Assembly (NCBI RefSeq): GCF_000271405.2 | Contig: NC_018081.1 | Span: 775,852-839,851 of the forward strand | DNA length: 64,000 nucleotides | Reading direction: 5' to 3' | Source: Enterococcus hirae ATCC 9790 | GTDB lineage: Bacteria > Bacillota > Bacilli > Lactobacillales > Enterococcaceae | Shown here: positions 1-7,460 of the stretch, piece by piece | Layout: each line of letters opens with the position of its first letter | How positions within the stretch are numbered: the first letter of the stretch is position 1 | Notes under the pieces: model-generated | Told to the model about the DNA's origin: nothing | Database searches by the model: none | The model's input: only the letters and a program-made list of their open reading frames with translations | Made by a program: the position numbers and the translations under genes

Positions 1-419
1 CGAGCATAAAACAATTTGTCCGCTTTTGATAACTGCTTTTCTTCATCCATTTGATCAAAAATCTTAATAAATGATTGCTGGATAACAGCAGTAAACTCTT
101 TTTGTAGTATTTCTTGGTCAGAGGTAACAGTGTTCGCATAAAATTCTTTTTGTGTAGCAATTGCCTTCAACATTTTTAATGCTTGCTCTTCCCAGTTGTC
201 TAAAGAAAGAGAATGAGGATCTAAATAGCATAAACAATCTTCGTAATACACCCATCGCAACAAATCGTATTTATCTGTAAAATGGTAGTAAAATGTTTGG
301 CGATTGATGCCTGCCTCATGGGCGATTTTCTGTACACTGATCTTTTGAAAAGACTGCTTTTGACATAAATCAATCAATACGTTTTTAATCAATTGCTTAG
401 TATGCGGTGTATCGCCCAT
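1..419 (-). CDS. TetR/AcrR-family transcriptional regulator (C-terminus outside window)
   Basis: The minus-strand frame is open from an ATG at 419 through the window edge, giving about 139 residues. The first 50 residues look like a TetR DNA-binding domain: a helix-turn-helix reading KISVQKIAHEAGINRQTFYY followed by HFTDKYDLLRW, the usual recognition helix and start of helix 4. An AGGAG ribosome site lies 8 bases before the ATG. The ligand domain is only partly present, so the effector and targets cannot be named. It is transcribed in the same direction as ruvAB, 92 bases downstream of the ruvB stop. The layout resembles the short TetR proteins often labelled DhaS-like, but that is only a resemblance. 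Confidence 0.85.
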   Translation of the reverse strand, partial: MGDTPHTKQLIKNVLIDLCQKQSFQKISVQKIAHEAGINRQTFYYHFTDKYDLLRWVYYEDCLCYLDPHSLSLDNWEEQALKMLKAIATQKEFYANTVTSDQEILQKEFTAVIQQSFIKIFDQMDEEKQLSKADKLFYA

Positions 420-511
420 CTCATCATCTCCTATCTTCTTTACAAAGACTTCTAGTTCTACGATTTTCTTGAAAAAGTATTTATATGGACAGTCGATTCA
501 AGTATCCTTTT

Positions 512-1516
512 TTATACTTGATAATCATATCCAAAATGTTCATAGGCATATGGTGTGGCGATCCTTCCACGAGGTGTCCGTTTCAAGAAACCTTTTTGGA
601 TCAAAAAAGGTTCATACATATCTTCAACAGTTTCTCTTTCTTCACCAATATTGACAGATAACGTACTCAATCCAACCGGTCCGCCACCATATAATTCAAT
701 CATCGTACGTAATAGTTTCTGATCGACATAATCCAAACCTGCCTGATCGACTTGTAACAACGTTAATGCTTGATTGGCAATGGTTTGATTGATCTTGCCA
801 TCTCCCTGTACTTGTGCAAAATCACGTACCCTTTTTAATAAGCGGTTAGCGATCCGTGGTGTTCCTCTTGAACGTCTAGCAATTTCCAGTGCACCTTCTT
901 CAATGATCTCTGTTTGAAAAATATCAGCAGAACGAATCACGATTTCTCTTAAATCAGCTTCTTCATAATATTCCATATGAGAAATGATCCCAAATCGATC
1001 ACGAAGTGGCGCTGAAAGCATACCTGCACGAGTTGTTGCGCCAATTAATGTAAAAGGTGGTAAAGGAAAATGAACAGGATGAGCAGTTGGTCCTTGTCCA
1101 ACCATTATATCAACGTAAAAATCTTCCATGGCAGAATAAAGCATCTCTTCTGCTACACGAGGTAATCGATGAATTTCGTCAATAAATAAAACATCGCCAG
1201 CTTCTAACTCATTTAAAATAGCAACCAGATCTCCTGGTCGCTCGATTGCGGGACCACTAGTTGTTCGTATATTGACTGCCATTTCATTCGCAATCACCAT
1301 TGCCATTGTCGTTTTCCCTAATCCCGGCGGACCATATAACAAAACGTGATCCAACGGCTCTTCCCTGTGACGGGCAGCTTCAATATATATTTTGAGTTCC
1401 TGTTTCACTTTCTTTTGACCAATATATTGGGAAAGTAACCGTGGGCGGAGGGTCTTCTCTAAACTTAATTCATTCTCGCCCGTTTCAGGGGATAATAACT
1501 GTTCATCGGTCATCAT
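512..1516 (-). CDS. ruvB: Holliday junction branch-migration ATPase RuvB
   Basis: RuvB is the hexameric AAA+ motor that drives branch migration of Holliday junctions together with RuvA. The 334-residue protein shows Walker [10 protein letters not shown], Walker B in LFIDEIHRL, sensor 1 in GATTRAGM, the arginine-finger region APLRDRFG, and the C-terminal winged-helix domain ending [17 protein letters not shown]. Length is normal for the family. The start follows a GGAGGG site; Met1 and Met2 are adjacent, so the true start could be 1513. It lies 9 bases downstream of ruvA and is surely co-transcribed with it. Confidence 0.98.
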   Translation of the reverse strand: MMTDEQLLSPETGENELSLEKTLRPRLLSQYIGQKKVKQELKIYIEAARHREEPLDHVLLYGPPGLGKTTMAMVIANEMAVNIRTTSGPAIERPGDLVAILNELEAGDVLFIDEIHRLPRVAEEMLYSAMEDFYVDIMVGQGPTAHPVHFPLPPFTLIGATTRAGMLSAPLRDRFGIISHMEYYEEADLREIVIRSADIFQTEIIEEGALEIARRSRGTPRIANRLLKRVRDFAQVQGDGKINQTIANQALTLLQVDQAGLDYVDQKLLRTMIELYGGGPVGLSTLSVNIGEERETVEDMYEPFLIQKGFLKRTPRGRIATPYAYEHFGYDYQV

Positions 1517-1525
1517 TTTCCCTCC

Positions 1526-2128
1526 TTATTTTTTCATCATTAATTTTAAAGCTTGGCGTAAGTATTCATCTGTTGTGAGATTTTCTACTTCTTTTAGTTG
1601 TTTCTCGACCCGCTTGACCTCTTTATCACTATATCCAAGTGCTGATAAAGCTTCCATTGCTTCTGATAATGCCGTCGCATCTTGTGCTGTACTTTCATCA
1701 AATAAATTGAAGGGCGTATCGATACTTAATTCGCCAAATTTTCCTTTTAAATCTAAAATCATTTGTTGAGCTGTTTTTTTACCCACACCAGGGAATTTGG
1801 TCAGATAAGTCACATCCCCTGTTTCAACCGCTTGAATCAATCCTGAATGATCATCACTAGCCATAATCGCTAAGGCACTTTTTGGTCCAATTCCTGAAAC
1901 ACTAACTAACCTTAAAAATAATTGCTTTTCTTCTAAAGAATCAAATCCGTACAGAAGATGTGCATCTTCTCGAATGACCTGATGGACGTAAAGTTTGATT
2001 TCTTTGTTTAGCTTACTACTATAACGATAGGGATTGCCTAATGCAATTTGATAACCGATCCCATTTGTTTCGATTACTAAATAATAAGGATTGATAAAGG
2101 TTACTACACCTGTAAAATATTCATACAT
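1526..2128 (-). CDS. ruvA: Holliday junction DNA-binding subunit RuvA
   Basis: RuvA binds the four-way junction as a tetramer and loads RuvB. The 200-residue protein has the N-terminal OB-fold domain (about 1-63), two helix-hairpin-helix motifs ([15 protein letters not shown] and [13 protein letters not shown]), a flexible acidic linker, and the C-terminal RuvB-binding three-helix domain ([14 protein letters not shown]). It is first in a two-gene operon with ruvB. In many Lactobacillales ruvA follows mutL directly; here msrB, treR, a trehalose EII, a toxin array and maf lie between mutL and ruvA. Confidence 0.97.
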   Translation of the reverse strand: MYEYFTGVVTFINPYYLVIETNGIGYQIALGNPYRYSSKLNKEIKLYVHQVIREDAHLLYGFDSLEEKQLFLRLVSVSGIGPKSALAIMASDDHSGLIQAVETGDVTYLTKFPGVGKKTAQQMILDLKGKFGELSIDTPFNLFDESTAQDATALSEAMEALSALGYSDKEVKRVEKQLKEVENLTTDEYLRQALKLMMKK

Positions 2129-2435
2129 CTGTTATCCTCTTTCTTTCACACACATATGTTCGCATATTTTCTTCCATTGTAGCATACTTTTTCTTTTGAA
2201 AAAAGAGAACAGAAGATCGAGCTACGCTTCTCCTTTTTAACGTAAGTTTATCAAGGTTTTTAGGATAAACATTTTTTGCAAGAGATTTTAATTTGAACGA
2301 TCAGAGTTTCAGCACTTTCCTCAAAACAAAGGATCAATATTCAGGAAACAACGCTTCAATAAAGATAAATAAGAAAAAACCTTGAAACAATCAAAAATTG
2401 TCTCAAGATTTTTTACCCAAAAATAAAGCTCTTCC
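2129..2435. other. Intergenic region between ruvA and msrB
   Basis: About 307 AT-rich bases with no convincing ORF. The part next to ruvA (2129-2220) should hold the ruvAB promoter. The part next to msrB holds the hairpin described separately at 2381-2415. Nothing else stands out. Confidence 0.6.
2381..2415. terminator. Bidirectional intrinsic terminator after msrB
   Basis: An 11-bp stem (CTTGAAACAAT with ATTGTCTCAAG, one mismatch) encloses a 5-base loop. It is flanked by an A run on the left and a T run on the right, so it can terminate in both directions. It lies about 20 bases past the msrB stop. Confidence 0.8.
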
Positions 2436-2879
2436 TTATTCAACTTGTGATAGATATTCTCCATATCCTTGTTCTTCCATTTCTTCATATGGAATAAACT
2501 TTAAAGCCGCAGAATTGATGCAATAACGTAGTCCGCCTTTTTCAGCAGGACCATCATTGAATACATGCCCTAAATGAGAATCTGCTTGACTGCTTCGCAC
2601 TTCCACTCGGTGCATACCATGAGAAAAGTCGGCCTTTTCTTTAATATCTTTTCTAGTGATTGGTTTACTGAACGCCGGCCAGCCACATCCCGCATCGTAT
2701 TTTTCGGCTGAGCTAAACAATGGCTCCCCACTGACAATATCGACATAGATCCCTTTTTCATAGAAATCATCATATTTCCCACTAAATGGTCTTTCTGTTG
2801 CGTTTTCTTGCGTCACAGCATATGAAATTGGAGATAATTCCTCTTTTAAATCACGCTCATTTTTCTTGAAATCGTCCAC
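2436..2879 (-). CDS. msrB: Peptide-methionine (R)-S-oxide reductase
   Basis: MsrB reduces methionine-R-sulfoxide in oxidised proteins. The 147-residue protein has GCGWPAF around residue 65 and the catalytic block [13 protein letters not shown] with the nucleophilic Cys120; Cys65 is a candidate resolving cysteine. The signature HRVEVRS...[11 protein letters not shown] is intact. The zinc-binding CxxC pairs found in many MsrB proteins are missing: the first position reads [11 protein letters not shown]. This is therefore the zinc-free form. The gene is followed by its own terminator. treR lies 77 bases upstream on the same strand, so read-through from treR is possible. Confidence 0.97.
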   Translation of the reverse strand: MDDFKKNERDLKEELSPISYAVTQENATERPFSGKYDDFYEKGIYVDIVSGEPLFSSAEKYDAGCGWPAFSKPITRKDIKEKADFSHGMHRVEVRSSQADSHLGHVFNDGPAEKGGLRYCINSAALKFIPYEEMEEQGYGEYLSQVE

Positions 2880-2956
2880 TAAAAACGCCTCCTTTTTCTT
2901 TTAATCATAACGACAAAAGTATCAGAAGCAAACATTCTGCTCATAGTAATAATTGC

Positions 2957-3670
2957 TTAGACTTTACGACGTCTAGCAAACTCGACGAAACGAAATTTAT
3001 CTAAACGGTGAATTGATTCTGTATACTCGAAACACCTTGTATCTTCGAGGTGAACCAGTCCTCTTACTACCACGACATAGCGATCTCCATGTAGATCCAT
3101 CATCTCTTCGATTTCAGGAGTTACTTCTTCAACGGTAATTTCTTTCTGGGCGTAAGCAATCGTTAGTTGCAATTCATTTTCAAAGTATTCGTAGATCGAG
3201 CCAGCAGCTTGTGTTGCTGTTAAAGTTGGTACCACATTTTTTAATAAATAATCACGATCTAATATGACCACTTCTCCATTGATTTTCCTTTGACGAATCA
3301 AATGCCAAACCGGCGTTTTTTTCTTCCAGCCTGTTATTTCACTCAATGATTGGTCCACTTCTGTTTCTTCGATTAATTGAACGATGGTTTCACTTGGGAT
3401 TCGTTGTGTTTCCTGTAATTCTTTGTAGCTTGTTAATCCTGCAATTGGAAAATCAAATCGATTGCGGTCTAAAACAATCGAACCCTTTCCTTGTTTCTTT
3501 TGGATATAACCTTCAGTCGTTAACAAGTTAAGCGCTTTTCGAATTGTTTCTCGTGAAACACCATAAATTTGAATCAGCTGATTTTCACTAGGGAGCAAAG
3601 TATGCGGAGGATATTGTTGATCCAAAATTTTTTGCTCTAAATCTAAAAAAATTCCATTAAATTTATTCAT
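2957..3670 (-). CDS. treR: GntR-family trehalose operon repressor (TreR type)
   Basis: The protein has 237 residues. It carries an N-terminal GntR winged helix-turn-helix (LLPSENQLIQIYGVSRETIR, then KALNLLTTEGYIQKKQGKGS) and a C-terminal UTRA effector domain from about residue 85. In the Bacillus TreR family this domain senses trehalose-6-phosphate. The function is inferred from family resemblance plus context: it is divergent from a trehalose EII gene whose promoter holds a palindrome matching the known TreR operator (3863-3880). A GGAGGA ribosome site precedes the ATG. Its own promoter is visible upstream. Confidence 0.9.
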   Translation of the reverse strand: MNKFNGIFLDLEQKILDQQYPPHTLLPSENQLIQIYGVSRETIRKALNLLTTEGYIQKKQGKGSIVLDRNRFDFPIAGLTSYKELQETQRIPSETIVQLIEETEVDQSLSEITGWKKKTPVWHLIRQRKINGEVVILDRDYLLKNVVPTLTATQAAGSIYEYFENELQLTIAYAQKEITVEEVTPEIEEMMDLHGDRYVVVVRGLVHLEDTRCFEYTESIHRLDKFRFVEFARRRKV

Positions 3671-3715
3671 TACATTTCCTCCACTTAATATTCAATTTCT
3701 TTTATTCGCATATAA

Positions 3716-3744
3716 ACTATACTACAGCTTTTTTGTTATTTCAA
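3716..3744 (-). promoter_or_regulatory. treR promoter
   Basis: On the minus strand, TTGAAA (3739-3744) and TATAGT (3716-3721) are separated by 17 bases. This is a near-consensus sigma-A promoter ending about 45 bases upstream of the treR start. Confidence 0.7.
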
Positions 3745-3822
3745 TCGCCCCCTCTTTTCACATATCCCTACACTAAGCCAAGTGTAACGATTACATTTTT
3801 TCATTTTTCGCTTGTAAAACGC

Positions 3823-3851
3823 TTGCAATAGTAGGAAGAAACAAGTATAGT
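3823..3851 (+). promoter_or_regulatory. Promoter of the trehalose EII gene, with possible cre site
   Basis: TTGCAA (3823-3828) and TATAGT (3846-3851) are 17 bases apart, placing the transcript start near 3857. The palindromic stretch around TTGTAAAACGCTTGCAA overlaps the -35 box. It resembles a catabolite-responsive element but departs from the consensus at about two positions, so CcpA control is only a suggestion. Confidence 0.7.
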
Positions 3852-3862
3852 ATGGATAAGAT

Positions 3863-3880
3863 AACTTGTGTATACAAGTT
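3863..3880 (+). promoter_or_regulatory. TreR operator
   Basis: The near-perfect palindrome AACTTGTGTATACAAGTT closely matches the TTGTATATACAA core known for Bacillus TreR. It lies a few bases downstream of the predicted transcript start, a position suited to blocking initiation or elongation. Confidence 0.8.
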
Positions 3881-3903
3881 TAAAAAGAAAGGGGTTTATT
3901 CCT

Positions 3904-5889
3904 ATGGCAAAGTACCAAGCAGATGCTGAGAAACTGTTAAAGGAAATTGGTGGAAAGGAAAATATTGCTGCAGTTAGTCATTGTGCCACTCGGATGCGCT
4001 TTGTCTTAAATGATCCAAAAAAAGCCAATGAAGAAGCAATCGAAGATATTCCTAGTGTGAAAGGGATGTTTACCAATGCTGGGCAATTCCAAGTCATTAT
4101 TGGTAACGATGTTTCAACCTTTTACAACGACTTCGTTGCTGTATCAGGTGTTGAAGGCGTATCCAAGGAGCAAAGTAAAGTTGCTGCTAAACAAAATCTC
4201 CACCCTGTCCAACGAGCAATCGCTGTTTTGGCAGAAATTTTTACACCATTGATTCCAGCCATTATCGTAGGGGGACTGATTTTAGGTTTCCGGAACGTAT
4301 TAGAAGGAATCCAATTTGAAAGTCTTGGTGGAACAATTGTTGAACACTCTCAATTTTGGAACGGCGTAAACGGCTTTTTATGGCTACCTGGCGAAGCAAT
4401 TTTCCATTTCTTACCAGTTGGTATCACTTGGAGTATCGCGAAAAAAATGGGCACTACACAAATATTAGGAATTGTTTTAGGGATTACGTTAGTTTCACCG
4501 CAATTATTAAATGCCTATAGTGTCGCATCAACAGCTGCGGCTGATATTCCATTTTGGGATTTTGGTTTTGCTCAAGTTGATATGATTGGTTATCAGGCAC
4601 AAGTCATTCCAGCGATGCTTGCTGGATTTATGTTAGCTTATCTTGAAATTTTCTTCCGTAAATATATTCCACAGTCGATTTCTATGATATTTGTTCCATT
4701 GTTCTCTCTACTCCCAACAGTCTTAGCTGCCCATGTCATCTTAGGGCCTGTGGGTTGGACAATCGGTAGTTGGATCTCAAATATTGTTAATACTGGCTTG
4801 ACTTCTTCAATCAGTTGGTTATTTAGTGCCGTCTTTGGTTTCTTATATGCACCTTTAGTAATCACCGGCTTACACCATATGACGAATGCAATTGATATGC
4901 AATTGATTGCCGATTTCGGCTCTACGAATCTTTGGCCAATGATTGCTTTATCAAATATCGCACAAGGTTCGGCAGTTCTTGCGATCATCTTCTTACATCG
5001 CGGAAATAAAAAAGAAGAACAAATCTCGATTCCAGCAATGATTTCTTGTTATCTAGGGGTAACTGAACCTGCAATGTTTGGGATTAATCTAAAATATGTT
5101 TACCCATTTGTTGCCGCAATGGTTGGTTCAGGTTTAGCTGGAATGTTTGCCAACTTGATGAATGTACGTGCTAATGCAATTGGTGTTGGTGGACTACCTG
5201 GTATTCTAGCCATCCAAGCAGAAACTTGGGTTCCGTTCATCATTTCTATGATCATTGCAGTTATTGTTCCATTTGGTTTAACCGTAATCTTCAGACGTCA
5301 AGGGATCTTAAATAAAATCGATCCTGCTGTACCCGTAGAAGACACAACTGGCTTACAACTACAAACAGCTGATGGAAACAACGTTTCACCACAAAAATTT
5401 GAAGCTGCCAATGCAACAGCAGTTTCTACTCCGACAGAAGAGTTATTCGCTGTAGCAGATGGACAAATCAAGGAAATCACCGAAGTAGCAGATCCTGTTT
5501 TTGCTCAAAAAATGATGGGTGAAGGTTATGCTGTACTACCTTCCAACGAAAAAGTTTATGCTCCAGTCGCTGGTAAAGTAACAAATATTTTTGATACACA
5601 ACATGCGATTGGTCTTTTAACTAATGAAGGTCTGGAAGTTCTCGTTCATATGGGTCTAGATACTGTCGAATTGAATGGGCTGCCTTTTACGATCCATGTA
5701 AAAGAAGGCGATTCAGTTACGCCAAAAACACAACTAGCCGACATGGACCTCACAGCAATTGAGCAGGCTGGGAAGAAAACGGACATCTTAGTTGTATTAA
5801 CAAATAATGAAAAAGTTGCTGCCTTAACATTAGATCAAACAGGTCTCGTTCGTCATAGCGAAAAAATTGGAAAAGCGCAACTAAAATAA
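3904..5889 (+). CDS. treB: PTS trehalose-specific enzyme EIIBCA
   Basis: This membrane permease takes up trehalose and phosphorylates it to trehalose-6-phosphate. The ATG at 3904 follows AAAGGGG by 9 bases; an upstream in-frame GTG at 3868 lies inside the operator and is rejected. The 661-residue protein is a fusion in the order B-C-A. The IIB domain (about 1-85) has its cysteine in AAVSHCATRMRF. The IIC domain (about 100-480) has the TreB-like stretches PAIIVGGLILGFRN and GVTEPAMFGIN. The IIA domain (about 520-661) has the active histidine in EVLVHMGLDTVEL. No trehalose-6-phosphate hydrolase gene follows; the transcript ends at a strong hairpin. Confidence 0.93.
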   Translation: MAKYQADAEKLLKEIGGKENIAAVSHCATRMRFVLNDPKKANEEAIEDIPSVKGMFTNAGQFQVIIGNDVSTFYNDFVAVSGVEGVSKEQSKVAAKQNLHPVQRAIAVLAEIFTPLIPAIIVGGLILGFRNVLEGIQFESLGGTIVEHSQFWNGVNGFLWLPGEAIFHFLPVGITWSIAKKMGTTQILGIVLGITLVSPQLLNAYSVASTAAADIPFWDFGFAQVDMIGYQAQVIPAMLAGFMLAYLEIFFRKYIPQSISMIFVPLFSLLPTVLAAHVILGPVGWTIGSWISNIVNTGLTSSISWLFSAVFGFLYAPLVITGLHHMTNAIDMQLIADFGSTNLWPMIALSNIAQGSAVLAIIFLHRGNKKEEQISIPAMISCYLGVTEPAMFGINLKYVYPFVAAMVGSGLAGMFANLMNVRANAIGVGGLPGILAIQAETWVPFIISMIIAVIVPFGLTVIFRRQGILNKIDPAVPVEDTTGLQLQTADGNNVSPQKFEAANATAVSTPTEELFAVADGQIKEITEVADPVFAQKMMGEGYAVLPSNEKVYAPVAGKVTNIFDTQHAIGLLTNEGLEVLVHMGLDTVELNGLPFTIHVKEGDSVTPKTQLADMDLTAIEQAGKKTDILVVLTNNEKVAALTLDQTGLVRHSEKIGKAQLK

Positions 5890-5904
5890 AAAATACTACT
5901 ATAT

Positions 5905-5955
5905 GAAAAATAACCTGAAAAAATTCTTTTAGTGAATTTTTTCAGGTTATTTTTC
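5905..5955 (+). terminator. Strong terminator after treB
   Basis: A perfect 22-bp inverted repeat (5905-5926 with 5934-5955) surrounds a 7-base loop, with A/T-rich ends usable in either direction. It lies 15 bases past the treB stop and directly abuts the truncated toxin copy. Confidence 0.9.
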
Positions 5956-5969
5956 ACTCTTTAAGCGTT

Positions 5970-6035
5970 GGTACTTTCATCAACACTTTAGTCAGTTTGA
6001 TCGTCACTATGCTTAAAAACGACAAAAAGAAATAG
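5970..6035 (+). pseudogene. Truncated Hol-Tox toxin (copy 0)
   Basis: Only the second half of the toxin remains, reading GTFINTLVSLIVTMLKNDKK then one more K and a stop. There is no start codon, ribosome site or promoter upstream; the treB terminator sits there instead. Within the surviving part THXIAL of the other copies has become INTL, showing drift. The downstream terminator and antisense gene are intact. Confidence 0.8.
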
Positions 6036-6142
6036 CCGTCACTTTAACCGAAGTCTGGCTATTTCTCTTTGAAATATCTGATTAAACGGTCACCGTCTTT
6101 CGCGGTGCTGTCCAGGGGAGTTGTTAGCGCAACCCCTCTTTC
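6022..6142 (-). ncRNA. Antisense antitoxin RNA of copy 0 (orphan)
   Basis: On the minus strand TTGTAA (6172-6177) and TATAAT (6149-6154) are 17 bases apart, near-consensus, giving a start near 6142. The RNA would fold into a 5' hairpin, a second hairpin around CACCGCGAAAGACGGTG, and end at a stem (6028-6037 with 6057-6066) followed by a U run near 6022. About 120 nucleotides. Its own toxin is broken, so it may act on the neighbouring toxin mRNAs. Confidence 0.7.
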
Positions 6143-6268
6143 ATTTTCATTATACCAATTACTTCAGGTATTTACAACTTTCGCAAAGATAGAATTCCTC
6201 TTAAAAACCTTAACTAAAAATAACACTTTTATGTTTTAAAAAACACGTTTCTCGTGGCGATAATATGC

Positions 6269-6385
6269 TACAATAAATTCGACAGTAAAGTGGATCGACG
6301 GTGGCAACTTCTCACAAAGGTGGTGGTGCTTATGGGAATAAGTACTAAAATCTATGAAAGGAGTTCACTTTTTGTCCGCATATGA
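6269..6385 (+). promoter_or_regulatory. Promoter, leader and upstream ORF of toxin copy 1
   Basis: An extended -10 (TGCTACAAT, -10 at 6269-6274) with a poor -35 should start transcription near 6281. The leader contains a 17-codon ORF (6332-6385; peptide MGISTKIYERSSLFVRI) with an AAAGGTGG site before its ATG. Its stop lies 11 bases inside the toxin frame, so the toxin ribosome site is within the small ORF and translation may be coupled. Confidence 0.65.
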
Positions 6386-6476
6386 GATCGTTCAAACCAT
6401 ACTTGGCTTTGGTACGTTCACCATCGCTTTAGTCAGTTTGATCGTCACTATGCTTAAAAACGACAAAAAGAAATAG
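6372..6476 (+). CDS. Hol-Tox/TxpA-type small hydrophobic toxin, copy 1
   Basis: A 34-residue peptide with a short polar N-terminus (LSAYEIVQTILGFG), one membrane helix (TFTIALVSLIVTML) and a basic tail (KNDKKK). In TxpA, BsrG and Fst type systems such peptides insert in the cytoplasmic membrane when made in excess and are silenced by an antisense RNA. The TTG start is chosen because AAAGGAG lies 8 bases before it. An in-frame ATG 18 bases upstream (6354) would add MKGVHF but has no good ribosome site. The stop codon lies in the 5' arm of the terminator (6469-6477 with 6497-6505). Confidence 0.82.
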   Translation: MSAYEIVQTILGFGTFTIALVSLIVTMLKNDKKK

Positions 6477-6581
6477 CCGTCACTTTAGCGAGTATAGCTA
6501 TTTCTTTTTGAACTATTAAACTAATTCGCCACCGTCTTTCGCGGTGCTGTCTAGAGGAGTTGTTGACGCAACTCCTCTTTC
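6463..6581 (-). ncRNA. Antisense antitoxin RNA, copy 1
   Basis: Minus-strand promoter TTGTAA (6611-6616), 17 bases, TATAAT (6588-6593); start near 6581. The RNA has a perfect 10-bp 5' hairpin (AGAGGAGTTG with CAACTCCTCT), a second hairpin, and ends at the two-way terminator. It overlaps the toxin mRNA 3' end for about 45 bases. Its AGCACCGC loop region can also pair with GGTGGTGCT in the toxin leader just before the small ORF, like the direct repeats of pAD1 par. Confidence 0.72.
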
Positions 6582-6708
6582 GTTTTCATTATACCAATTA
6601 CTTCAGGTATTTACAACTTTCGCAAAGATAGAATCCCTCTTAAAAAACCCTAAATAAAAATAACATTTTTATGTTTTAAAAAACACATTTCTCGTGGCGA
6701 TAATATGC

Positions 6709-6825
6709 TACAATAAACTCGACAGTAAAGTGGATCGACGGTGGCAACTTCTCACAAAGGTGGTGGTGCTTATGGGAATAAGTACTAAAAACTATGAAAG
6801 GAGTTCACTTTTTGTCCGCATATGA
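6709..6825 (+). promoter_or_regulatory. Promoter, leader and upstream ORF of toxin copy 2
   Basis: Same organisation as copy 1: extended -10 at 6709-6714, start near 6721, and an upstream ORF at 6772-6825 (MGISTKNYERSSLFVRI; one substitution, I7N). The overlap with the toxin start is identical. Confidence 0.65.
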
Positions 6826-6913
6826 GATCGTTCAAACCATGCTTGGCTTTGGTACTTTCACCATCGCTTTAGTCAGTTTGATCGTTACTATGCTTAAAAA
6901 CGACAAAAAATAG
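6812..6913 (+). CDS. Hol-Tox/TxpA-type small hydrophobic toxin, copy 2
   Basis: A 33-residue toxin beginning at TTG after AAAGGAG. It differs from copy 1 by I10M and by a tail one lysine shorter (KNDKK). The tail change falls in the terminator 5' arm (6905-6915) and is matched in the 3' arm (6935-6945, now GGCTATTTTTT), so the hairpin is kept. Membrane location and toxic role are inferred from family resemblance. Confidence 0.82.
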   Translation: MSAYEIVQTMLGFGTFTIALVSLIVTMLKNDKK

Positions 6914-7015
6914 CCGTCACTTTAGCAGGAGACTGGCTATTTTTTGTAAAATAAAAATTCGCCACCGTCTTTTGCGGTGCTGTCCAGGGGAGTTGTTGGA
7001 CGCAACTCCTCTTTC
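6899..7015 (-). ncRNA. Antisense antitoxin RNA, copy 2
   Basis: Minus-strand promoter TTGTAA (7045-7050), 17 bases, TATAAT (7022-7027); start near 7015. It has the same two hairpins as copy 1 and ends at the shared terminator next to toxin copy 2. Confidence 0.72.
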
Positions 7016-7142
7016 GTTTTCATTATACCAATTACTTCAGGTATTTACAACTTTCGCAAAGATAGAATCCCTCTTAAAAAACCCTAAATAAAAATAACAT
7101 TTTTATGTTTTAAAAAACACATTTCTCGTGGCGATAATATGC

Positions 7143-7259
7143 TACAATAAACTCGACAGTAAAGTGGATCGACGGTGGCAACTTCTCACAAAGGTGGTGG
7201 TGCTTATGGGAATAAGTACTAAAATCTATGAAAGGAGTTCGCTTTTTGTCCGCATATGA
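7143..7259 (+). promoter_or_regulatory. Promoter, leader and upstream ORF of toxin copy 3
   Basis: Extended -10 at 7143-7148; start near 7155. The upstream ORF at 7206-7259 encodes the same peptide as copy 1; the one base change against copy 1 in this stretch (tca to tcg) is silent in the small ORF. Confidence 0.65.
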
Positions 7260-7347
7260 GATCGTTCAAACGATGCTTGGCTTTGGTACTTTCACCATCG
7301 CTTTAGTCAGTTTGATCGTCACTATGCTTAAAAACGACAAAGAATAG
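7246..7347 (+). CDS. Hol-Tox/TxpA-type small hydrophobic toxin, copy 3
   Basis: A 33-residue toxin from TTG 7246, with I10M as in copy 2 and a tail ending KNDKE. The terminator arms have co-varied again (AGAATAGCC at 7341-7349 with GGCTATTCT at 7369-7377), but the U run behind it is interrupted, so termination may be weaker. Confidence 0.82.
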   Translation: MSAYEIVQTMLGFGTFTIALVSLIVTMLKNDKE

Positions 7348-7460
7348 CCGTCACTTTAGCGGGAGACTGGCTATTCTTATTCTTTGTCGAATATTTAAAT
7401 TCAACCGCCACCGTCTTTCGCGGTGCTGTCTAGAGGAGTTGTTAGCGCAACTCCTCTTTC
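7338..7460 (-). ncRNA. Antisense antitoxin RNA, copy 3
   Basis: The minus-strand promoter is TTGCAA (7490-7495), 17 bases, TATAAT (7467-7472), with a start near 7460. The sequence upstream of the -10 no longer resembles the other copies, yet a good -35 at the right spacing is present. It has the same hairpins and end at the shared terminator. Confidence 0.7.

Noticed and set aside
3814..3832. Firm call of a CcpA cre site
   Set aside because: About two departures from the consensus; mentioned only as possible.
3868..3903. Upstream GTG start for treB
   Set aside because: It lies inside the TreR operator without a ribosome site; AAAGGGG serves the ATG at 3904.
4638..4988. A 116-codon minus-strand frame opposite treB
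   Set aside because: Shadow of the IIC membrane domain; no ribosome site or neighbours.
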